This document shows, piece after piece, positions 34,560 to 47,539 of a DNA stretch of 64,000 nt. A program made the position numbers and the translations under genes. Source of the DNA: Plecoglossus altivelis (taxonomy: Eukaryota > Chordata > Actinopteri > Osmeriformes > Plecoglossidae); NCBI GenBank assembly GCA_036571765.1, contig BROE01000016.1, positions 8,994,892 to 9,058,891 on the forward strand, in the 5' to 3' direction. Within the stretch, counting starts at the first letter, position 1. Each line of letters opens with the position of its first letter. The notes below the pieces were generated by a model. That model was not told the origin of the DNA. It saw nothing but the letters and a program-made list of their open reading frames with translations, and searched no databases.

Positions 34560-34760
34560 GGGTGGAATCTTTTTTAGATCTTAATTTGGTGGCGCCTCAG
34601 ATTCTGACCGCCTCTTAGGCAGAATTAAGGCTTAATCGGAGACCTCAGGCCACATGGACCACAAAATTACATTTCTCTATCAATGTGAATGGACTTTTTT
34701 GCTCTTGTTATACATTCATGAATGAAATACAAAACACAATACCCGGTCAGATGGTTAAAA
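34560..34760. promoter_or_regulatory. candidate conserved non-coding block (intron 8)
   Basis: Repeat-free sequence with TTTAGATCTTAATTTGG, GGCAGAATTAAGGCTTAATC (two AATTAAG/CTTAAT words in opposite orientation), AAATTACATTTC and ATCAATGTGAATGG. Clustered ATTA and ATCAAT cores suit HOX/PBX-type factors. Inference from composition only. Confidence 0.3.
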
Positions 34761-36017
34761 TAAATTCATTCTCCTAATCGGATTCATGTATTTATAATGT
34801 CCTTTCTTTTTTGATGACATTTTGACCCTTAAGAAACTTTCCTCCTTGAATTTGTCTAAATATAAGGAATTTAGGTCTCTTGAGGTTTCGGGCACCATGA
34901 AAGCTGCCTTGTGAAGGCGAGGACCCACAGAATGAGATTCCACTAGGCCTGGGTTACCGTGGTGAGCAGAGGTTGCAGTGGGTGACCAGAGCGCTGACAT
35001 CTTGGGGCTCCGGCAATAAACAGTCGATGACTAATGGCATCTGCAGCCCAGAGGAACTTTGACCTCAAAAGTTTTCCTTTTTTTCTTGTTTGGATGAGGC
35101 CATTCATGGACGTTCTCTCTTGCTAACCAGCGCCCAGCTCCCACTGACAGTATAAACATGATCAGCCATCTTAGAAAGATTCAAAATGGCCACAACTTGT
35201 TTCTTTCCACCGCTACGCCACTTGCGTACTACAAAGCTTTCCCCATAAACTCTGTCTGAATAAACCTTTTTGAACCTTTCCATTTTTCATTTGAGTTGAA
35301 CTGGATAAAGTCGAAACCTCACTGCCAGAATTCGAAATGGTTACCACGGGTATAAAAACATTTGATTGTTTCTTTAAGAGTTTAAAGCAGAACAAGATGA
35401 CCCTCCCTTCAGAGAAGAATCAACCACCAGCACTACAATAAAGACTTTTCACAGACTCTAAATGAGTTATTAAGAGAGCAACAGCCAGTCCCATCTCCCA
35501 CCTCAGACCCTTAGCCCTCCTTTTCTCACTCTGCCTCTGGATTCCTGTCAGACCCAGGACCCCTCCGTGAGAGCCGTCTCACCCCTGCCAGTGCAAAAAT
35601 GAATTATATCGCTTTTCACACCTGTTTCTGCTCAAAAACCCTGCTGCACGGTGATGTGTAAAAAACGCTTCCAGAGGGAAAACGCACTCTCCCAAAAAGG
35701 CTACATCTGTGTGTGCGGGTAGCTAAATTAGCCCCTAATTGCATTAACGGGGGGAATTATGCCTTCCAGAAGACTTTTTTGTTTAAATATTCTTCTTTTT
35801 CTTCTTTAAAGTATGGGGTTTTAGGGTTCGGGAGGCAGTGCTGGTGAAGGAGTGCTGCGGTTTGGCTTTTTTACGAGCTGTGATCGCGGCTCCCCAACGC
35901 TCCGATGGTTCTGTGTACAAATAGGAGGGTAGGAGAGAGTCTGTATGCGTGGATGCCAGGCTAATATGGCGATCCTAACACTCCCAACGCCAACAACCCC
36001 CTCCTCCTTCCCTTTCC

Positions 36018-36667
36018 ACACACACACACACTCACACCCACACACACACACACACACAGGCCAGCCAGCATGCTCCCCCACGTCTGCATGGCAACAATCT
36101 GTAGGGGGGGTCTGAATTCCATCTAATTACTCCATCACATAATTTCACAAATTGCCTTTTCATTGGGGAACGGAGAGCAGAGCACAGGGCGCGCTGGGGA
36201 TTTGGGGCCTGAGCTTTCATTTACTACTCATTTCTTGTTAAATTAAACAAGAAAATACCATTTGTGAGGAGAGGGTGGAAATCAGGGGTTAAGAGAAAGA
36301 AGGCGAGAGGGAGGGACAGAGGGGAAAAAAAAGATTCCAATTACACAGAGATGGAGGAGGAGAAACGGAGAAATGTTCTCTGCATTCCCCCGCCAGGACA
36401 CTATGGCCCAATCATTCTATTTCGGTTCCAATAAATAGAAACAAACAGACAAAGGAGGAGACAAGGAGGAGTAGGGGGGCTGGTCTCCTTTCTGCATGTT
36501 TACCATTTGGCCACTTCGCCGCATGGCTAGACGCCCACGGGCGGCGAACTTTAACGTTGACCGCCCCGCCGCGACCGCGTCTTGGTTTGGCAAAGTTTTT
36601 TCCGTGGTGCTTACCGTACACGTGCCCCCCCCCCCCCACACACACACACACACACGAACACACACAC
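36018..36667. repeat. (CA)n tracts around 36.0-36.7 kb
   Basis: CA tracts at 36018-36058 and, after a C-run, 36632-36667. Between them lies repeat-free sequence, with a GC-richer stretch and several CpGs at about 36500-36620. Confidence 0.93.
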
Positions 36668-37291
36668 TGGCAACGGGAGACGCGCCGTTGCATGGAGGGC
36701 GGGTTGAGAGGCTGCAAGCCGAGGGGGGCGGCGGGGACGACATTTATAGGATGGTCAACTGGTCTACGGAGGGGATTTCATATGGTGTGCACTTTATCTC
36801 TTTATCGCTCCATAAAAGCCCTTCATCCCTCCCTTCACTTGTCTCTCCTCCCACCAGTAATCCCAGTAGAAAGGCTGCAGCCTTGCCTGCCACCCACCTT
36901 CCCCTTCCGCTCCGGCACAATGGCAGCTCTCTGGCGGGCACGTAGTGGGAGGGCAGAGAACAGCGGGCACAAACATGGCGGCGGTGCGTCTTGCTGCGTC
37001 GGCCCTCCGCTCTCTGCTGTGCTACTCTGCGTTGTATTCGGACTCTAAACAATCCCAGAATAAGCGTGTGCAAAGGTGACGCGACCGCTAGAAGCCAGCT
37101 GCCCCCTGTCTATCTTCTAGAGACCAGACCATGCTCCTCACACGCTCGCCCAAGCAGTGAAAAGGCAGCTGATTCTGGTTACATTGCACACCCAAGGCAC
37201 CAAGAGAAAGAGAGGGATTTTGCCTGTTTCTTATTCCTGTCTCTCCCTAAGTAGGCCTCCCTCCCACTCTCCCTTTCTCTGCATGTGTGTA

Positions 37292-37352
<61 letters not shown>
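37292..37352. repeat. (GT)n microsatellite
   Basis: About 30 uninterrupted GT units, one of the longest pure dinucleotide runs here, preceded by CATGTGTGTACA. Confidence 0.97.
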
Positions 37353-37357
<5 letters not shown>

Positions 37358-38836
37358 GGATGTTTGCGCGCATTTCTACATGCACATACTTCCACAGACA
37401 GGATGTGTGTATGCAAAGCAGACTTTGTTTCAAGCACCTTTCCTCTGAGGCCCCTGAAGATTTGGTTGGTTGGTTGGGTGGGAGGGGGAGGGGGGGTTGA
37501 GAGGGAGGTCAGAGAGTGACTGATTGGGGTGTGTTATTTGGGAAGGAGTTAGTTTCCGAGGGACAGATTATATGTATCACATGTGTGAGACACGGGTGTG
37601 TACGACTGTGCTTGGTCAAACTGTTTGAACATGCTTGAAAACACATTGCGGCCTAATATTTATAAAACAGCAGGCGCTGCTGCTACTGAGTAAGAAATTA
37701 ATTGAAAGAAGATTTGAACGTCAACATCGGACTCGCACGCATACAATAGGCTTCGTGCAATCACACAGCCACACTCCTTGCACCACCAAACTACTCCTTC
37801 CTGACTTGTGAAATTCAAAACAACAGCTACTTCACCAGTAAGGTCTTTATCATATACTCCACAAAGCCATGGCTGTTGATATATGAAGATAAGTGGTTTT
37901 CTCCTCCGCCTGTCGAGCTCATATTGCTTTGTGGTGAGAGAAATAGAGAAACTAAGAGGACCATCAAAGCTGTGGGATCCGAGCCACCACATCAATGAGG
38001 CCCACTGTCTATTGTCACAGGTGGAGGGAAGCACAGTGCCTTGGAGGCAGGCTAGGCTAGGCTAATCACGTAAGGTTAACATCTACAGGGGTTCTTCTTT
38101 GAAAAGTTGGTCAAGACAAGTTTCCAGGAGATCTTCCCTTCGGTTGAGAGGCGCTTGGACATGATGGTGGGATCTCTCTAAGGGGGGCTCCCCTTTCTAA
38201 TTGATAATGTTCATACGTCTGCGATAAACGTGAATACATCATTACCCCCACCGGTGCTATCATTGGCTATTAGCTCTGCATAATAGTGGCCCAAACCCTT
38301 GCTGATTATAATACAGCTGTTGGCTAAAACCCCCCATGGAATCCTGTCCTTCTGAAAAATAGTGTCAGATTTTGCTCGTAATACAGTTCATCTATCTACA
38401 ATGTCTTCAGCTTCTTGGCTTCAAGCTTATCCAGTTTCACCAGATGACGAGTGAGAGCAGAGGCTGCCTAGATCACCCCTAGATTACACAGCCCTGTGTC
38501 TTTGAAGTGCGTGGTACGAGCCGGGAGACATTGTGGCTGAGAGGGTCTGGCGTGTGTGTATGTGAGTGTGTGTGTGTGTGTGTGCGTGTGGGAAGCGGGG
38601 GAGCGTGTGTATATGTATGAGTAAGAGATCAATTTGGAGTGTGTGTATGCGCAATGAGAATATGTGTGTGCATGCGCATCTGTGCTTAGGCTATGGTTTG
38701 CACGAGTACATATGCTGTGCACATTGAGTGTGTTCATGTGTGACAGGAGATACTATATAGTAGATATTTGAATACGAGGGAGAGATTTTGTGACACAGAC
38801 AAACAAGCAACAAAGAGACTTTGTATTTGTTCTCAC

Positions 38837-38982
38837 CGTTAGATGCTGAAAAAGCCAAGCCCTCATGATATTTGTGGCCACTTTAGGAAAGATGCCCCTT
38901 TTCTTATTACGCTTCTTCTCTTTATCCGGATCATCGTCATCGCCTGTGCTGGGAGACGCCACACTGTTGTCCAGTCCATCAC
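38837..38982 (-). CDS. meis1: meis1 exon 8 (acidic linker and homeodomain helix 1)
   Basis: This 146-nt exon starts with the last two bases of a Gly codon and then encodes 48 residues. Order: DGLDNSVASPSTG, an acidic run (DDDDPD), a basic run (KEKKRNKKR, likely nuclear localisation and the homeodomain N-terminal arm), then GIFPKVATNIMRAWLFQHLT, which is helix 1 of the TALE homeodomain. The acceptor is TTCCCTTGTCATGTGACAG and the donor is ACG|GTGAGA, phase 0. The length equals the mammalian exon as I remember it. The differences I see from mammalian MEIS1 are conservative: E and N replace D and H in the basic arm. Confidence 0.98.
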
Positions 38983-40702
38983 CTGTCACATGACAAGGGA
39001 AACAGGAAGTGACCGCAGAGATTAGAAAAACTGCTTGTTTACTTCCTCGATTCACTCTATATTCAGGTTCAAAAAGGTATTAATGTGATTTGAGAAACTG
39101 AAGAGCAGCTTTGTATGCGCTGAAGGTGGGTAGCAAAACAACAATGGCCGCCGGAAAATGGCTAGAGAACAGCACCTCAAAAATCCATTCATTTTTAATA
39201 CTTTATAAATAACCCGCCTTTCATTTGCCAGGGCTCGCAAACACAGGAAGCTCTGCATCTCCTAGAGAGAGAGGCGCACAAAGGACTTGTAAGGTCGCAT
39301 TTCCCCACTCTCCTATCCAACCCAGCGCAGAATCGAAAATGACAGAGAGATTTAGTCTTTATTATCCTGAGGGGAAACAGTTATTGAAGCTCACCCTAGC
39401 ACATTCTAACATTTTACCTCAGGTGGAGGAGCTACACGGAAGTACAAAGGATAGGGAGGGGGGGGGGGGTGCAGATAAAAAGGCAAAAGGGTAAAGAAAG
39501 TGTATGGAGCGCAAACAGCGCTAACAAAACTAGCTGCTTTTCATAACAATAGCATCATGGCTGCTTACGGCCACCTGTAGGGTTTGATAAGTTTCCATTA
39601 AGGGCAGTTAACCTCACCTAAGGGGAGAAGAGAGACAGCTTAGAGTGTTTGGGCGCTGGGGGAGAGCGATGAAGAGGCGCTCATGGGGTTCTACTCTGCA
39701 TTCACACATGCATACAAATGCACACAGAAAAGCACTTATTCAGAGCCTCCAATTATTGTACGCGTTCTATACAGTGCCAGTGGAAAAGACTGAAATGCAA
39801 CCGCTGCCATGAAAAGCCTCCTCCTAATTGTTATTATCATTATTCAAAAATGCAAGCCCGTTCCAAAGGAGCCACCCTCTATGAAAAAGATAATCATAAA
39901 AGAAACATGAGTGGAGTAAACAAGTAGCACCCACAGCGGTGGAAATTTCTATGGCGGATAACTCACTTTTGTCCCGCCCGCATTTCTCAGGCGGCAGAAT
40001 AAGAAGACGAGAAGAAGAAAAAAAGCTAAAGCAGGGCGCGGAATTGGATCCAGTTATTTATTGATTACACACAAAGCACTTCTAAAGCTGAGGCTCTATT
40101 CGCTGCACCCGGGTAGATAACTGCATTCTAACACTCCTTACTTCCCTAGCACATCCCTAGCTCGCTAACTTGCTAGGCGACGCAAGACTACCTAGCTATA
40201 CCTAAACCCCGAGTCATCGATAATTAATGGGGATGTTGGCGCTAATCCGTTTGGAGATGACTTTTTTCCAGCCTGGCGCATCAATGGAATAATCAAGGGC
40301 CTAAAACCTAGGCCTTTGCTCCCCATTACCTCAGGCAAAAGAATTCCTGAAAGCATGCCTTGAGGGCACCTGAATTATATACACCATTAGGCGGGTGCAC
40401 CAGGCTCTCTCCATTCCATATAAAACACCACAAGCAAGCAGTCAGTCACTCTCTGTGACTGTTCACCCCGGATAAGATACCCTAATGTTGGAGAGTCTTT
40501 TCAGATAAAAATGACAGGCTTATGCTGATGTAGTTAGAATATATTACATGAGGAAATTGTTGAGGTAAACCTGGTAGCGTGACTAATGTTACACATGTTT
40601 GGTACACACACAACTAAACACGTGCGCACAAACCTTTCCTCTGTACGCATGAGCACACAGACACACACACACAGATACACACACACAAAAATCTACTTTC
40701 AA

Positions 40703-40720
40703 CCCCCCCCCCCCCCCCCC
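40703..40720. repeat. poly-C run (G-run in the transcript)
   Basis: Eighteen consecutive C, preceded by an interrupted CA tract (40655-40690). Confidence 0.95.
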
Positions 40721-41104
40721 TTCCACTGTCACGTACAAAAACACACACTTACATGGCAAGTTTCGATTACATCATTAGCCAGAGCTAAAAGGAGCCTAGG
40801 CTTAACGAGTTGGTTTGTTCTGCCCACTGTTTCAAGCCAAACACAACCCGTCCTCTTCTCCTTCCCGACAGTGAGCTCGGGTGGAGGCGAAGGGGGTTGA
40901 GGATGGAGTGGACGGAGCCACGGCAGAGTACGGCTGTTGTAATCTAAAACCAGATTTTCATTGGAAGCAAATGCTCTCAATCCGGTGTAAAGACCGGCTC
41001 ATGTTCAGCAAAGCCTACAATAACAAACCCAGGGGCTCGTCCCATGCGAGTTAGGAAAACAGAAGCAAATGCAGGGTATCAAGGCAGAGGGATGGGGGGG
41101 AAAG

Positions 41105-41170
41105 TGTGTGTGTGTGTGTGCGTGCGTGAGTGTGTGTGTGTGAGAGAGAGAAAAGAGGGAGAGGGGGGAA
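41105..41170. repeat. (GT)n(GA)n compound tract
   Basis: GT units with CGTGCGTGAG interruption pass into GAGAGAGAGA and GGGAGAGG. Confidence 0.92.
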
Positions 41171-42814
41171 GAGCAGCGAAGAGAGGTGTGAAATACTGAG
41201 AGGTGGAGAAAAGTGAGAGAGAAGAGAAAACCCCGTCAGTATAGAAAACAGAAGGAGGAGAACACAGAAAAATAGATGGAGATGTAGAAAGGGGATGTAG
41301 AAAGAAAGAAAGATGGTACCGTACAAAATGCTACAAAATCCCTTCCTTTCCGTTGGTTAAAGATGAACACATCCTTCCCTACGTGTTCCTACTTAAATCT
41401 GACCTAGTAGCACCTACAACGCCTGGGAGGGAAAATAGGAGGAGAGAGAAAAAGACATAGCCGTCAATTTTATTGGCATTTCCATTTTTGCAGCAATTTG
41501 ATACCGATCACCTCTAAGAGGTCTGGGGCTAATTTCTGCTTTTCCTTAACCCTGGCGAGCGAGTGAGCGAGTGAGCGAGGGAGGGGGGGGGAGGAAGGAA
41601 GGCAGGAGAGGTGTTGGAGCGAAACACTGGGCCGTGTCTACGGGGCATGTAGCGGGAAATGTCAATGTGGCTGTGTCGTTCCTCTCTGAGAGGGATGGAG
41701 AAAAAGACAGACAGACAGACAGGTTCACAGAATGTGTGGGCAATGCAAACGAGACACGCGCAAAAGAGGTCCTGCATGGTTTGAAACACAGGAGGGAGAA
41801 ATCGAAAATGACCACGGAAGACGCGGAGACAATGGCAATAGTGCTCATGCTGCCTTGCCAATCGGGATCGCTTGCTCATTAGCAGGGAATCAACTTCCCA
41901 ACGACGACAGGCAGACGGACATTCAGGCTAGCTCTCTAGCTAGCGACCCTGACACGAGTAAGTGCCACGGGCACTGCACTGGGGCCCTGCTCGCACTGCA
42001 TGATGGGCTATGGAAGTGTCTTTGTAACTAGTTAGGGAGGAGGAGAACTAGGGGGGGAGGGGTTGAGGGTGGGAGAGGAGGGGGCTGAATCAATCAAGGA
42101 TGGTGGGGTGCATGTGTTCGTGTGTGGATGTGATGCATGCGTGCATGCATGCATGGCTGTGCATCCATGTGAGAGTAGTGTGTGTCTGTTTATGTATGAG
42201 TGTGTGTGTCTTGCTAGCGACAGAAGACCAAAATGTCATGTCTTGTATTTGTAAGTGTGTGTGTGTGTGTGGGGGTGTGTGTGTTGCAATTAGGAAGCAG
42301 GCCAGTGACTGGAGGGAGCCAGAGGCAGGAAAGATGCCCCGGGCAAACCAAGGGAGAGAATATTTTATCAGGCCCCTCACACGCTGCATGCACAGTCTGG
42401 AAAAGAAACCACTGAGCACATGGTGAAAACTAGGTTAGCATTCAGCATTCATTTCTATACCTGTGTTAGCATTAGCATTGAAAAGCTGGTTCATCAACTC
42501 TGAGTTGATTTATTTTATTCCCCATCTGTTCTCCCTTTTGCCCGGTCATTTCATCATTACTGTGATTCGCTGTTTCCTATCTACCATACTGATCCTCACT
42601 CAATGCCTTCCTTCATTTTGTCTCCCACTTTCAATCTAAAACCATATTTTCTAGATAGTTTAGGTTGATCCCCCCTTCTTCTACTCTCCACTCTCTCTCT
42701 TTTTTTCTCTCTCTCTCTGCCTTTCTCTTTCCTTCGGTAGCTCTTTCATTTTCTCTCAATCTTTTACCCCTGCATCTGTCTCCTTTCTCGCTCCATCTCT
42801 CTCTCTAGGCGTTT

Positions 42815-43140
42815 CCTGACATTATCAAGGGGAATCTGGGCTAATCTGTTATGATCTGATTACCAGGCTGAGCCTCGGTGTCTCTGTGTGTCTCTGTGCT
42901 GTAATTGGCACTACCTGCCCCCTCTTTGTTTGGGCACCCCTGTCATCCAAAGGTGTCAGCCATTTTTCTGCTGCCTGGCAAATTAACGACGGCTTTTTGA
43001 ATCAGTCATCTGTGTGCAGCCATCCAGGCTGACAAGTCCCTCACAGCGCGGCAAAATAAAAAAAGAATGACGTTCAGCTTTCTAAATAACAGCTCGAGAA
43101 AATGCCTTTCCAGAGAACATTTTGTGTGTGTTTTAAGGCA
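42815..43140. promoter_or_regulatory. candidate conserved non-coding block (intron 7)
   Basis: A repeat-free block of about 325 bp after a CT tract. It has CCTGACATTATCAAGGGG, GCTAATCTGTTATGATCTG, ATTACCAGGCTGAGCC, CTGTAATTGGCACT, CAGCCATTTTTCTGCTGCC and GGCAAATTAACGACGGC. The mix of ATTA cores, a GATA/TTATC word and long unique sequence is what known meis1 intronic enhancers look like. Conservation is not testable here. Confidence 0.35.
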
Positions 43141-43666
43141 GGGGTTGTGAGTGAAACCTGTCCAGATTCATTCAGGACAGATGGCTGGTTTGGGTGCTTT
43201 TGTTAGGTTTTACAGGCCATGGTTGGATGGGGCGGAGAGACGGGTCTTGAGTTTCTAACAGCACGTTTAGTGCACGGATAATTTCTTGTGAGGGTGTCTG
43301 TCTGTCTCTCTGTGTGCAAGTGACCTGGAACTGATCCCTCATGGACTCCTCCTAAAGTTTCACACCCAAGCAGACTAGCCTGACCCCGGGTTCCTGGTGT
43401 AGGTAAGATCCAGGTATCAGAGGGGCCTGCTATCCTCATCCAATGACTACATGTGGCAGACTCATGCACAGCTGGCCGGAAACACACACACACACACACT
43501 TTCTTTCTGTCTGTCTCTTTCTCATACATACACACAGTGGAGCAAACTCACACACAGAGAGGTAAAAGGGGGGCGCTCGAAGAGGGAGGGAGAGGATAAA
43601 GCAGCGTTTATTGTGTTCGACCATTCATATGCTCAGAGTAGGGGGAGTGTGTGTGTGGTGGGGGTG

Positions 43667-43669
<3 letters not shown>

Positions 43670-43700
<31 letters not shown>
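43670..43700. repeat. 31-base poly-G run
   Basis: An uninterrupted run of 31 G preceded by GGTGGGGGTGGGAG. Pure G-runs of this length are unusual and prone to sequencing and copy-number error. In the meis1 transcript it is a C-run. Confidence 0.9.
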
Positions 43701-43701
<1 letters not shown>

Positions 43702-43959
43702 GCGAGGTGGCTTTCATGGTCCCACAGGCCCCTCCCACCTCCAAAAATTCCGAACATGCAGGAATTCCTGTGCCACAATTCCCAACAAGGGACACACACA
43801 CATTTTCTAAGTCTCTCTCTCTCTCTCTCTCTTGCACTGAGGGCCATGCATAGGCTTTTCACAAGTTTCCCCAAGAGGCAGCGTTTCAGCTATGCTGACC
43901 GAAGACTTTCAAACCTGCAGCCCACTCTCAGATGCACAGACAACACTCTTGAAGTAATG

Positions 43960-44560
43960 CTGTGTTGTGACTTTTTTCCCTTCTTCCACAGAAGAAGAAA
44001 AAGAATGACAACAGAATGGATATTCTAGATTGTCTCTGAAGGACATCTATTCAGGTTTTCTACAACTTAGAAAACACCCAGATTTGACATTTTAACAAGT
44101 ATATAGTAGAGACATATCATGAACAAGCAAGCGGTGAAATGAATGGTTGCAGATTCCGTGAGGTAAACAGAATATGTTGCTGATTGGTAATTACAAAGAG
44201 AGAACCAGGAAGTAAATAGTAATCTGTGGGGAGATGAGTAATTAGATTCTTTAATTAAACAGAATTCTCTTTAAATAATGGGAGTAAATAATGAGAGTTT
44301 TGAATAACCATGTGGATATCTTGCAAAATTATGATTTGTTGCGTCAGAATGGGCAGTTTGGTAAATACAGCACTGATTGCTAAGCAATTTACAATGTAAA
44401 GATTACAAACCAAGAAAGATATTAGTCATTACAGCTCAATTCAGTGAAAGATTTTGAATAGTTCTGAGTTATATTTGGCTGTTACCGAGTTTTAATGGGT
44501 ATTTAGTGTAATTCGACAACTATAGGATGTTTAATGAATGTATTGCAATGAATGTCATAT
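43960..44560. promoter_or_regulatory. AT-rich unique block with homeodomain motifs (intron 7)
   Basis: About 600 bp of AT-rich, repeat-free sequence. It includes GCTGATTGGTAATTACAAAG, GAGTAATTAGATTCTTTAAT, TAAACAGAATTCTC, TAAATAATGGGAG and ATTGCTAAGCAATTTAC (an inverted GCTAAGCAAT-type C/EBP-like word). Several TAATTA sites within 150 bp are notable. A low-constraint AT-rich intron is the alternative. Confidence 0.28.
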
Positions 44561-44967
44561 CTATAGAAAAGCAATCCAAATATCTACATATGATTTATCT
44601 TGGCGAAAAACGAACTCGATGGATTAGCTGTACGGGGATTCTTGGAGTTTCGACATATGTCAACATGTGTATGTATGTTGTCCTGCGTGTGTGTGTGTGT
44701 GTCTGTTCATGTGTTAATGCCACTGTTTATGTGTGCTTCATGCTTCAGCCACTTCATGCATATCCCCCACAGTAGAGGGAGGATCAGGCCTGCTGACATA
44801 CCCATAGGTGATGGCAAAAATGTCACTGGAAATGTGACTGCTCTCTCGGCGCCGTTCCCCACTAAAGGGTCACCACCACGGGCTCTCTGACACGCCAGGA
44901 AATGCCCAGCGCCCGCGGGCACCGACACGACATTAAACGACAACACACATACAGAGACACACAGACA

Positions 44968-44969
44968 TG

Positions 44970-45000
<31 letters not shown>

Positions 45001-45020
45001 ACACAGACACACACACACAC
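44968..45020. repeat. (CA)n microsatellite
   Basis: About 13 clean CA units and further CACAGACA variants. Confidence 0.94.
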
Positions 45021-46781
45021 TCACACCATTGCCTTTTACTCCCACCTCCAAGTCACTGTGCAGAGGGAAAGAGAAAAAGAGAGCGGAGAGAGAGAAAGAG
45101 GACCAAAATGAAAGTGTAGGGCCACGAGTTTTACCCTTTCATGTCCAGCACTGTTACTGTGTCGCTATTGATTCCCCCCCCCCCCGCGCTTCCTTTGTGT
45201 TCGGCTTCTTTTTTTCTAATCTGAAGATAGAAGGCTGCTTCAGTTCAAACAAGAACACTTTGGAAGGGTTCCTCTGGTTCTTTCCCCAAGTTAAGGGGAG
45301 TACTCACCCAGCTACACAAACACACACACATACACACTACACACACGAGCACATGCACTCTACTAGACATTCTAAATCATCCACTTCACTCTTCTTCTTT
45401 TTCTCACTCTCATTTTCTGACCCTCTCAGACAGCTTTTGACACCTTCCCTTTCGACAACCTTTGCTCAATATCCACCCGCAAAAGATGGATAGAACAAGA
45501 GAAAGAGATGGAGAGAAATTACGAGAAGAAGAGAGAGTGTGAGAGAGAAGGAGTGTTTTTGAGGAAGGACAAGCGCCGCAACAAAAGCTAAGAGCACTTA
45601 GCGTCGCAAAGCTCAACAATAGTGGCCTTTCCGAAAGCCAGCTGATCTACTGAAAGCTGTTCTAAAGTCATTCAACCCAGCCAAGGTGAAAAGGACTGGG
45701 ACCCTTGCTGGTTACAGGGATGATCGAAATAATGAAGAAAAGCTCAATGTTCAATGCCTCACACAATGAAACTCACCAGATGAACAAAATATTCATTACT
45801 GGACAAATGGACAAGGAAACATTCCAAAATGTCCCCGCATTGTATCCTTCCCTGTGTTGTGTATATGGTCTAACCCTGACCCTAACAGGTGCCCTGGAAG
45901 CTTCTTTTGGTTATGGCAGGTCTACAGCTACCCCCCCTCCCTCTCCCGCCATCGCCATCGCCACCCTCACCCCACCCTCACCCAGGCTGTTCATTTTCCA
46001 CATGGTGACTATCTGAGTGACACTGCCTCTGATAAGCGCTGTAACACGCAGGGATTTTCCCCCTATGCAAGCCTATCAAGACCAGGCCAGCCCCAAGTAC
46101 AGTAGCTTGATAATACAGGAACGCTAGCCCTGTAGCCGCTAGCCTAATAATAGCCGCTGTTGCCGTTCCTGCTTTTAATGTAACAGAGGGTTTTACATGG
46201 AAAAGAGTATTAGAACAAGGTGACTGCACAAAAGGCTTTAGTTGCTGAAACAAGTTGGACTCGGGAGTCTAACTCATTTCAAATCAGTTTAAGGGTTGAA
46301 ATAAATTCCAATAGAAACATTTTTATTGATTAAAATGAGAGTGTATTGAGTGGGCCTACATAGTTTACATTGATCTAAGTTACCTATTAGGATTTTTTCC
46401 TCCAAACATGACACTATTTATCTAGTTGAGTATGTTTTGCAGACAGAGGAATTGGCTTTGTGGGGTTGCAGGGGATATGTAGTCCTATCAGTCTCCCTAT
46501 GTCTGGCCAGATAAGGGCAAAGGGACAGGAACAGAGGAAGAGGAAGTGAGTGGGTATACTTGTTGTATACTTCCTGTAGCGCTGCCATGTGGAGCGGTGT
46601 GATATGGCCCCCTGACACTGGGGCTCCTGCTACACAATCCCACCGAGTCACTTCCTGAAAGACTCAGACCTCTCTGGGGGGGACTTCCTGTAAGAGTATG
46701 ACCTGTCTAGTGGGACTTCCTGTAAAAAGAGTCCTGGTGTAACAAAGAGCTGTGATAGCCCAGGGGAGCCAGAAAGTAAGC

Positions 46782-46850
46782 AAGAGAGAGGGAGAGAGAA
46801 AGAGGGAGAGAGGGAGAGAGAGAGAGAGAGACAGGGAGAGAGAGACAGAC
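46782..46850. repeat. GA/GGGA tract
   Basis: GAGAGAGGGAGAGAGAAAGAG words over about 70 bases. Just upstream, a CTTCCTG(T/A)AA word recurs at about 46652, 46684 and 46718. Confidence 0.9.
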
Positions 46851-47539
46851 TACCCCTGTTCTTTGCTACGGTTATTTCAGAGGTTATCACTAAGGGGAAT
46901 CCTTCCCTCGTCTCTGCTTCTTTTAAGTATCCCTGGCTTGGGAGGGAGTGATGAGGTTACTACTAAGTGTGTGTATGTGTGTGTGTTTTTGTAGGACACA
47001 CACACATACACACACCCTCCTTCATTTTTATTTACTTGTTTGTTATCTCTCTCCTTGTCTTTTTACTTGAACCTTACAAAAGCTTGAAGGGGACTTTATC
47101 TCCTCAGCCTAAATCCTTTTAGCAGGTATCCATGTCCAAGGACCTGGGGGGCACACTTGAAGGGGAGGCTTGTTTGGGTCAGTTGCAGGTCAAGCTTTAG
47201 TCCTGTTGCTAGCTCAGTCCCCTCCCCCTACCTCTCTCCACAGGGTTTCTAAGGCTCCAGGCCCACCTGGTTTGACCTCCATCCTCAGGCCCAGTCCCTG
47301 CACCCCCTGCGGGTAACGCCTCAGTGAAGGCATTCCCAAGGGCTCGTGCAGTATCGGACTGCGATTGATAAACTGATATTTCTATTATTTTTACTGAAGG
47401 GAAGCAGGTTTTAATGGGGGTTTTAGTGTGATGGAAACTGGCTCTGTGGAGGTTTCACTCTGGAGATGAATACAGATGACAAGGAGGGGGGCTTGATGTT
47501 CGTCGACAGCATCCTCACGTTTAAAAACCAACAAGGAAA

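Larger units (their letters stand above)
22908..38836 (-). other. meis1: meis1 intron 8
   Basis: A 15.9-kb intron inside the homeodomain at a phase-0 junction. Repeats: CA (23378-23408, 23694-23720), GA (24413-24505), GC (24700-24716), GT+GA (25299-25475), CCCT (26008-26060), CT (26955-27034, 30301-30430), CCCT (30631-30700), GA (30930-30980, 31705-31859), CA (32041-32240), GT (34106-34147), CA (36018-36058, 36632-36655) and GT (37292-37352). Repeat-free blocks: 25490-25980, 27400-29900, 34480-35830 and 37560-38500. No coding exon is recognised inside it. Confidence 0.9.
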
